A DNA stretch of 64,000 bases from Streptomyces sp. NBC_01381 (lineage in GTDB: Bacteria > Actinomycetota > Actinomycetes > Streptomycetales > Streptomycetaceae): positions 3,100,001 to 3,164,000 of the forward strand of contig NZ_JAPEPI010000001.1 in assembly GCF_026340305.1 (NCBI RefSeq), given 5' to 3'. This document shows, one piece after another, positions 58,266 through 64,000 of the stretch. The position numbers and the translations under genes were made by a program. Position 1 is the stretch's first letter. Every line of letters starts with the position of its first letter. The notes below the pieces were generated by a model. It saw only the letters and a list, made by a program, of their open reading frames with translations, was not told the DNA's origin and did not search any database.

Positions 58266-61007
58266 GTGGCAGAAAAAGCAGCGAAGAAGAAGTCCGAGAC
58301 CGCGACGAAGCCGAGTGGCGAGCAGCGCCCGCGCCTGCTCCTCATGGACGGGCACTCCCTGGCGTACCGGGCGTTCTTCGCGCTGCCCGCGGAGAACTTC
58401 ACGACGGCGACGGGCCAGCCGACGAACGCGATCTACGGCTTCGCGTCGATGCTGGCGAACACGCTGCGCGACGAGGCGCCCACGCACTTCGCGGTGGCCT
58501 TCGACGTCTCGCGCAAGACGTGGCGCTCCTCGGAGTTCCCCGAGTACAAGGCGAACCGCTCCAAGACCCCGGACGAGTTCAAGGGCCAGGTCGAGCTGAT
58601 CGGCGAGATGCTCGACGCGATGCACGCGGTGCGGTTCGCGGTGGACGGCTTCGAGGCCGACGACGTGATCGCCACGCTCGCCACCCAGGCCGAGGAGGCC
58701 GGCTTCGAGGTCCTGATCGTCACCGGCGACCGCGACTCCTTCCAGCTGATCACCGACCACGTGACGGTGCTGTACCCCACGAAGGGCGTCTCCGAGCTGA
58801 CCCGCTTCACCCCGGAGAAGGTCCAGGAGAAGTACGGCCTCACGCCCAGCCAGTACCCCGACTTCGCGGCCCTGCGCGGCGACCCGTCGGACAACCTCCC
58901 CGGCATCCCCGGTGTCGGCGAGAAGACCGCCGCGAAGTGGATCAACCAGTTCGGCTCCTTCGCCGACCTGGTCGAGCGCGCCGAGGAGGTCAAGGGCAAG
59001 GCCGGGCAGAACTTCCGTGACCACCTGGACGCGGTGAAGCTGAACCGCCGGCTCACGGAGATGGTGCGCGACGTCGAGCTGCCCAAGACGGTCACCGATC
59101 TTGAGCGCGCTCCGTACGACCGCACGGCCCTGGCCATGGTGCTCGACACCCTGGAGATCCGTAACCCCTCGCTGCGCGAACGGCTGCTCGCCGTCGACCC
59201 CGGCGCGGAGGAGGCCGAGGAGACCCCGGCGGAGCCCGGCGTCGAGCTGGACGGCACAGTGCTCGGCGCGGGCGAGCTCGCCCCGTGGCTCGCCGAGCAC
59301 GGCACGGCGGTCCTGGGCGTGGCCTCGGTCGACACCTGGCAGCTCGGCACGGGCTCGGTGACCGAGGTGGCCCTCGCGGCGGCCGGGGGAGCGGCCGCCT
59401 GGTTCGACCCGTCCCGCCTGGACGAGGCCGACGAGAACGCGTTCGCGGCCTGGATCTCCGACCCGGACAAGCCCAAGGTCCTGCACAACGCCAAGGGCGC
59501 GATGCGGGTCTTCCCCGAACACGGCTGGACCGTGGACGGCGTCACCATGGACACGGCACTCGCCGCGTACCTGGTGAAGCCGGGCCGCCGCTCCTTCGCC
59601 CTGGACGCCCTGTCCCTGGAGTACCTGGGCCGTGAGCTCGCGCCCGCATCGGCGGCCGACGGCCAGCTCGCCTTCGGTACGGAGGAGGACGACCAGGCCG
59701 AGGCCGAGTCGCTGATGGCGCAGGCCCGCACGATCCTCGACCTGGGCACGGCCTTCGGCGAGAAGCTCCAGGAGGTCGGCGCGGCCGACCTCCTCAAGGA
59801 CGTCGAACTGCCCACCTCCATCCTCCTGGCCCGCCTGGAGCGGCACGGCATCGCGGCGGACCGCGCCCATCTGGAGGCGATGGAGCAGCAGTTCGCGGGC
59901 GCGGTGCAGCAGGCGGTGAAGGAGGCGCACGAGGCGGCCGGGCACGAGTTCAACCTGGGCTCGCCCAAGCAGCTCCAGGAAGTCCTCTTCGGCGAGCTGA
60001 ACCTCCCCAAGACGAAGAAGACCAAGACCGGCTACACCACGGACGCGGACGCCCTGGCCTGGCTCGCGGCCCAGACCGAGAACGAACTGCCGGTCATCAT
60101 GCTGCGCCACCGCGAGCAGGCGAAGCTCCGCGTCACGGTCGAGGGCCTGATCAAGACGATCGCCGCGGACACCCGTATCCACACGACCTTCAACCAGACG
60201 GTCGCGGCGACGGGCCGCCTGTCCTCCACGGACCCGAACCTGCAGAACATCCCGGTCCGCACGGACGAGGGCAGGGCGATCCGCCGCGGCTTCGTGGTCG
60301 GCGAGGGCTTCGAGTCCCTGATGACCGCGGACTACAGCCAGATCGAACTGCGCGTGATGGCCCACCTCTCCGAGGACGAGGGCCTCCTGGAGGCGTTCAC
60401 GTCCGGCGAGGACCTGCACACCACGGTCGCCTCGCAGGTGTTCGGCGTGGAGCGCCCGGACGTCGACGCCGAGATGCGCCGCAAGATCAAGGCCATGTCG
60501 TACGGCCTGGCGTACGGCCTCTCCGCGTTCGGCCTCTCCCAGCAGCTCAACATCGAGGCGGGCGAGGCCCGTTCACTGATGGACACGTACTTCGAGCGCT
60601 TCGGCGGCGTACGCGACTATCTGCGCCGAGCCGTCGACGAGGCCCGTGCGACGGGCTACACGGAGACGATGCTGGGCCGCCGTCGCTACCTCCCGGACCT
60701 CAACAGCGACAACCGCCAGCGCCGTGAGATGGCCGAGCGGATGGCCCTGAACGCCCCGATCCAGGGCACGGCGGCCGACATCGTCAAGATCGCCATGCTG
60801 AACGTGGACGCGGCCCTGACCAAGGCGAAGCTGAGCTCGCGGATGCTGCTCCAGGTCCACGACGAAATCGTCCTGGAGATCGCCCCGGGCGAGCGCGCCA
60901 AGGTGGAGGAGATCGTCCGCCGTGAGATGGCGGGAGCGGTGTCGCTGCGGGCGCCGCTGGATGTCTCGGTGGGGGACGGCGCGGACTGGGAGTCCGCGGC
61001 GCACTAG
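58266..61007 (+). CDS. polA: DNA polymerase I
   Basis: 913 residues from GTG 58266; an in-frame GTG at 58242 is possible. After a Lys-rich lead, the 5'-nuclease domain shows LLLMDGHSLAYRAFFALP, VTGDRDSFQLI and RGDPSDNLPGIPGVGEKTA. The central domain lacks the Asp-x-Glu of 3'-5' proofreading (HGTAVLGVASVDTWQLGTGS stands there), so no proofreading, as in Taq and mycobacteria. The polymerase motifs are A (TADYSQIELRVMAHLSEDEG, Asp689), B (RRKIKAMSYGLAYGLSAFGL) and C (QVHDEIVLE, Asp866-Glu867). It fills gaps in repair and removes Okazaki primers. Confidence 0.98.
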   Translation: MAEKAAKKKSETATKPSGEQRPRLLLMDGHSLAYRAFFALPAENFTTATGQPTNAIYGFASMLANTLRDEAPTHFAVAFDVSRKTWRSSEFPEYKANRSKTPDEFKGQVELIGEMLDAMHAVRFAVDGFEADDVIATLATQAEEAGFEVLIVTGDRDSFQLITDHVTVLYPTKGVSELTRFTPEKVQEKYGLTPSQYPDFAALRGDPSDNLPGIPGVGEKTAAKWINQFGSFADLVERAEEVKGKAGQNFRDHLDAVKLNRRLTEMVRDVELPKTVTDLERAPYDRTALAMVLDTLEIRNPSLRERLLAVDPGAEEAEETPAEPGVELDGTVLGAGELAPWLAEHGTAVLGVASVDTWQLGTGSVTEVALAAAGGAAAWFDPSRLDEADENAFAAWISDPDKPKVLHNAKGAMRVFPEHGWTVDGVTMDTALAAYLVKPGRRSFALDALSLEYLGRELAPASAADGQLAFGTEEDDQAEAESLMAQARTILDLGTAFGEKLQEVGAADLLKDVELPTSILLARLERHGIAADRAHLEAMEQQFAGAVQQAVKEAHEAAGHEFNLGSPKQLQEVLFGELNLPKTKKTKTGYTTDADALAWLAAQTENELPVIMLRHREQAKLRVTVEGLIKTIAADTRIHTTFNQTVAATGRLSSTDPNLQNIPVRTDEGRAIRRGFVVGEGFESLMTADYSQIELRVMAHLSEDEGLLEAFTSGEDLHTTVASQVFGVERPDVDAEMRRKIKAMSYGLAYGLSAFGLSQQLNIEAGEARSLMDTYFERFGGVRDYLRRAVDEARATGYTETMLGRRRYLPDLNSDNRQRREMAERMALNAPIQGTAADIVKIAMLNVDAALTKAKLSSRMLLQVHDEIVLEIAPGERAKVEEIVRREMAGAVSLRAPLDVSVGDGADWESAAH

Positions 61008-61049
61008 GGGCTGCGCCGGGCTGGAACCACTCCCGGGGCACCGTCTTGT

Positions 61050-61123
61050 CACCGGCTCCGCCGAGTTCGTCCTCACACTCCCCCAAGCTCTTAAAGAGCA
61101 GGGGGGACCCCCTCGACGGGCTG
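61050..61123 (+). repeat. 74-bp dispersed repeat, copy 2
   Basis: 73 of 74 bases match 12663-12736. It starts 43 bases after the polA stop. Its last 9 bases form the left arm of the polA terminator hairpin. Confidence 0.9.
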
Positions 61124-61138
61124 GACATCCAGCCCGTC
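61115..61138 (+). terminator. polA terminator
   Basis: GACGGGCTGGA-CA-TCCAGCCCGTC, 11 perfect pairs, followed by CGGCGTTTG. It overlaps the end of the 74-bp repeat. Confidence 0.8.
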
Positions 61139-61209
61139 CGGCGTTTGCCCCTCACCCACGTGGCCCCCGTCCCCGAGCCCGCAGAACCTGTCCCCGCCAC
61201 GATGACCGC

Positions 61210-62229
61210 ATGGCCCTTCACCTGCGAAAGTGCCGAATAGCGATAGCCACGGCACTGGTCACCCCCCTCCTCACCCCCCTCCCCGCGACCGCCGCCAGGG
61301 CAAGCACGGCGCAACGCGCCGCCTCCTGCACAGCCCGCAGCGACCCCGCCCTCGCCGCCCAGCTCTCCCGCGACATCCGCGCCGTCCTGGCCGCCCGGCG
61401 GGGCACCGTCTCCGTAGCCGTCCACGACCCCGGCACGGGCCTCAATTGCGCCCTGGCCGACCGCCAGCGCTACGACACCGCGAGTATCGCCAAGGTCATG
61501 ATCATGGAGGCGGCGCTGCGCCGGGCCCAGGACTGGCGGCGCGGACTGACCGCCTGGGAGCGCGGCAGGATCCGCCCCATGATCATCCGCTCGGACAACA
61601 CCGCGGCCCGGCGCCTCTGGGACGACCTCGGCATGTCCTACATCGCCCGCTACCTGCGCCGCGCCGGCACCACGGACACCACGCTCAACCCGTACGGCTT
61701 CTGGGGCCTGACCCGCACCACCGCGGCCGACCAGCTCCGCCTCCTCGGCGTTCTCACGACGGCCAGGGCCACATCCCTGCTGAGCCCCGCCTCACGCGCG
61801 TACGGCCTGAAGCAGCTGAACGAGGTGCGCCGCGACCAGCGCTGGGGCGTGCCCGCCGGAATGCCCCGCGGCACCAAGGCCCACCTCAAGAACGGCTGGC
61901 TGCCCCGCTCCACGCACGGCTGGCGGGTGCACAGCGTCGGCGCGTTCACCGCCGCCGAGTCCGCGGGCCGCACGTACCGCATCGTCGTCCTCTCGCACGA
62001 CAACCCCACGATGAAGTACGGGGTCCGTACCATCGAACGCGTCGCACAGGCCGTGCACCGCGCGCTCAACAAGGGCCGCGCCGCGGGGCAGTGGCTGACC
62101 CCGGAGGGCGAGATCAGCGAAGTCCCCGACGGCTCGGCCCCGCCCGAGAGCCAGTTCGAGGTCCCGCCGGAAGCCACACCCGAGGCACCACCCGAGGCCC
62201 CACCCGAACAGGACTCGGCCAACCGGTGA
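61210..62229 (+). CDS. Secreted serine hydrolase, class A beta-lactamase-like
   Basis: 339 residues with a signal peptide cleaved near ATA-ARA. The penicillin-recognising Ser is Ser92 in TASIAKV (S-x-x-K with Lys95), SDN is at 128-130 (RSDNTAA), and KNG at 227 (HLKNGW) stands for the KTG box. The Glu166 region of true class A enzymes is not clear. A Pro/Glu-rich repeat tail (about 310-335, EAPPE units) ends the protein. It may be a cell-wall peptidase-like hydrolase rather than a resistance enzyme. Located outside the membrane. The ribosome site is weak. Confidence 0.88.
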   Translation: MALHLRKCRIAIATALVTPLLTPLPATAARASTAQRAASCTARSDPALAAQLSRDIRAVLAARRGTVSVAVHDPGTGLNCALADRQRYDTASIAKVMIMEAALRRAQDWRRGLTAWERGRIRPMIIRSDNTAARRLWDDLGMSYIARYLRRAGTTDTTLNPYGFWGLTRTTAADQLRLLGVLTTARATSLLSPASRAYGLKQLNEVRRDQRWGVPAGMPRGTKAHLKNGWLPRSTHGWRVHSVGAFTAAESAGRTYRIVVLSHDNPTMKYGVRTIERVAQAVHRALNKGRAAGQWLTPEGEISEVPDGSAPPESQFEVPPEATPEAPPEAPPEQDSANR

Positions 62230-62366
62230 AAATCGGGCGCGAACGGGTGCCTGGGCGCCGGAAGTTGTCGTAGTGTCGCCTGGGTCGGCCCGCAGGGGAA
62301 CATGAGCGCGAGAGTGCGGGTGGCGGCAGGCAGACGCAGAGTCGTCCAGGGGAGGGGTCCACAGTC

Positions 62367-64000
62367 ATGGCGGCGGTATTCGGCAGGCGGTTGCGCAGGG
62401 GAGCGGTGACCACCGCGGTGGCCGCGGCGGCGGTGGCGGCACTCGCCGCGTCCCAGGCCCCGGGCGTGACGGACGTCCCGCGCGACGAGCGGGCGGGAGC
62501 ATCCGGCGCCACGCCGCCACCCGAGGACTCCGCGACCGGCAACTCGCCCTACTACACGGACCTGCCGCCTCTGAACACCCCGGTCCCGCCGACCGGGGCG
62601 CCCACCGGCGGCGACTCGGACGCCGCGGTGGCGGGCGGCATCCCGGCCACGGTCCTGGACGCGTACAAGAAGGCCGAGTCCTCGCTCGCCGCCTCCAAGC
62701 CGGGCTGCAACCTCCCCTGGCAGCTGCTCGCGGCGATAGGCAAGGTCGAGTCGGGCCAGGCCCGCGGCGGCCGCGTCGACGCCAACGGCACGACGCTCAA
62801 ACCGATCCTCGGCCCGGTCCTCAACGGCAACGGCTTCGCGAAGATCACCGACACCGACAACGGCGCGTACGACAGCGACTCCACGCACGACCGTGCGGTC
62901 GGCCCCATGCAGTTCATCCCGTCGACGTGGGACACCTGGGCGCAGGACGGCAACGGCGACGGCAAGAAGAACCCGAACAACATCTATGACGCCGCGCTCG
63001 CCGCGGGCCACTACCTCTGCGCGAGCGACCGCGATCTGTCCGACGAGTCCGGCGGCGGCGCCCTGCACAAGGCGATCCTGAGCTACAACCACTCGACGGA
63101 GTACCTGACCACCGTCCTGACGTGGCTGGAGTACTACCGCAAGGGCACCCACGAGATCCCCGACGGCACGGGCGTCCTGCCGGACGACCGCAGCGACGGC
63201 GGCAGGCCGAGCATCACCCCGAGCCCGGCGCCCGGCGGCTCCGGTTCGCCCTCGCCGAAGCCGAGCAAGCCCAGCAAGCCGGGTACGGACAAGCCCGGTT
63301 CGGGCAACCCGTCCGAGCCCGGCAGCGGCGGAAGCACCGGCCCGACCACGCCGCCGACCGGCGGCGGCTCCGAGAGCCCGGACCCCACCCCCTCGCCCAC
63401 CGACCGGGTCTCGCGCCTGGAGGACGCCGGCACCGGCAAGCTCTCCGCGACGGCGGGCGACGCCTTCGCCGGACGCGTCGTGGTGCGTACGGAGTCCGCT
63501 TCGGGATCCGCCGTGGCCAAGGCCAAGGTGAAGTTCGCGATCGTCGGCGACACGGACGCCCGCTTCGACGGCGGCACGACGAGCGCCACGGTCACCACGA
63601 GCGCCACCGGAAAGGCCACCGCCCCGGTGATGAAGGCCGGGGAGAAGAGCGGCGAGTTCATCGTGCGGGCCACGGTCGTCGGCCGCTCGCTGCCCGGCCT
63701 CGACTACACGGCGACGGTCACCGCGCGCCAGGCCGACGCCCTGGTCAGGACCGACGACAAGGCGCTGACCTGCGCGCCGGGCGCGGAGTTCGCCGACCAG
63801 GTGGAGGTCAAGGCGACGTACAAGGGGGCGGCCGCAGACCGCGTCGCGGCCACCGCGACCATGGTCAAGTCGGCGACCGACGCCACGGCCAACGACAAGG
63901 GCCCCTACTTCAAGGACGCGGACGGCAAGCCGGTCCGCACGCTCAAGGCCCTGAAGACGGACGCCGACGGTGTGCTCAAGCTTCCGAAGATGTACGCGGA
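62367..64000 (+). CDS. Secreted lytic transglycosylase, 3' end outside window
   Basis: At least 544 residues, still open at the window edge. A signal peptide leads to a Pro-rich spacer. The transglycosylase domain (~100-255) has the catalytic Glu128 in LLAAIGKVESGQARGG, then DRAVGPMQFIPSTWDTW, ALAAGHYLC and ILSYNHSTEYL, as in the MltB/SLT-type actinomycete enzymes. A Pro/Ser/Gly linker (~270-345) follows, then Ig-like repeats: KLSATAGDAFAGRVVVRTES and a second of the same type (CAPGAEFADQVEVKATYKGA). It cuts peptidoglycan glycan strands during growth. GGGAGG lies 11 bases upstream of the ATG. Confidence 0.9.
   Translation, partial: MAAVFGRRLRRGAVTTAVAAAAVAALAASQAPGVTDVPRDERAGASGATPPPEDSATGNSPYYTDLPPLNTPVPPTGAPTGGDSDAAVAGGIPATVLDAYKKAESSLAASKPGCNLPWQLLAAIGKVESGQARGGRVDANGTTLKPILGPVLNGNGFAKITDTDNGAYDSDSTHDRAVGPMQFIPSTWDTWAQDGNGDGKKNPNNIYDAALAAGHYLCASDRDLSDESGGGALHKAILSYNHSTEYLTTVLTWLEYYRKGTHEIPDGTGVLPDDRSDGGRPSITPSPAPGGSGSPSPKPSKPSKPGTDKPGSGNPSEPGSGGSTGPTTPPTGGGSESPDPTPSPTDRVSRLEDAGTGKLSATAGDAFAGRVVVRTESASGSAVAKAKVKFAIVGDTDARFDGGTTSATVTTSATGKATAPVMKAGEKSGEFIVRATVVGRSLPGLDYTATVTARQADALVRTDDKALTCAPGAEFADQVEVKATYKGAAADRVAATATMVKSATDATANDKGPYFKDADGKPVRTLKALKTDADGVLKLPKMYA

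Noticed and set aside
62230..62366. A c-di-AMP (ydaO-type) riboswitch before the transglycosylase gene
   Set aside because: Such leaders are common before actinomycete cell-wall hydrolases, but the conserved blocks of that riboswitch are not recognisable here. A covariance search with the Rfam model would settle it.

Overview
The window is about 64 kb of very GC-rich chromosome from an actinomycete, almost certainly a Streptomyces. Codon third positions are nearly all G or C, GTG and even TTG starts occur, and there are many Tat and lipoprotein signals, GC-rich rho-independent hairpins and secreted hydrolases. The core genes gltBD, pyk, an ANTAR response regulator, a five-gene branched-chain amino acid transporter and polA lie in the order I recall for the S. 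coelicolor SCO2026 to SCO2003 region. This placement is from memory and was not searched.

Layout. 1-6.9 kb: the tail of a VIT-family transporter, then the glutamate synthase operon gltB-gltD with its terminator. 6.9-12.6 kb: a sugar ABC importer preceded by a DasR-like box, a convergent GH46 chitosanase, and two small helical proteins of unknown role. 12.6-15.8 kb: a decayed catabolic cluster made of a broken esterase, an intact SDR, a gutted luciferase-like monooxygenase, an intact PadR regulator and the last ~60 codons of an FAD dehydrogenase. 15.9-19.9 kb: a VWA protein, a secreted tyrosine phosphatase, and a MarR regulator divergent from a DHA2-type efflux gene that carries a frameshift. 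19.9-23.3 kb: a cold-shock protein with a long leader, a DEAD-box helicase, and a Cys-cluster/pentapeptide-repeat fusion. 23.3-31.8 kb: a Zn-metallopeptidase-like protein, a trypsin, a GH101 endo-alpha-GalNAc-ase, a GH35 beta-galactosidase, an AraC regulator and a chorismate mutase. 31.9-44.4 kb: PepN, an NmrA-type protein, an orphan amino-acid decarboxylase / N-hydroxylase pair, a GDSL hydrolase, a Tat-exported 5'-nucleotidase, a SIMPL protein and pyruvate kinase. 44.4-48.1 kb: an alkyl sulfatase, an HTH/LAGLIDADG protein, an odd tRNA and the PdtaR-like regulator. 48.2-54 kb: livKHMGF. 54-64 kb: a lipoprotein pair, a thioesterase, a YdeP-type molybdopterin oxidoreductase, polA, a beta-lactamase-like serine hydrolase and the start of a lytic transglycosylase.

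How the genes work together. The GH101, GH35 and AraC genes look like a small regulon for mucin-type O-glycans. GH101 would free Gal-beta-1,3-GalNAc, GH35 would take off the galactose, and both promoters carry the same spaced motif (GTCCAAC, 10-11 bp, CTTTGTCCATGG) at nearly the same distance from the start codon. The importer/chitosanase block looks like an amino-sugar oligomer system.

The most unusual object is the tRNA at 47289-47361. It has a CAA (Leu) anticodon, a Leu-type D-arm and A73, but only a 5-nt variable loop where bacterial tRNA-Leu normally has a long arm. A LAGLIDADG-type protein is encoded directly downstream of it on the same strand. Other notable items are a 74-bp repeat present twice (73/74 identical, 48 kb apart), two perfect 17-bp palindromes sharing the core CTAATAG, and two phased MarR operators. 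No CRISPR array, IS element, prophage or rRNA was seen.
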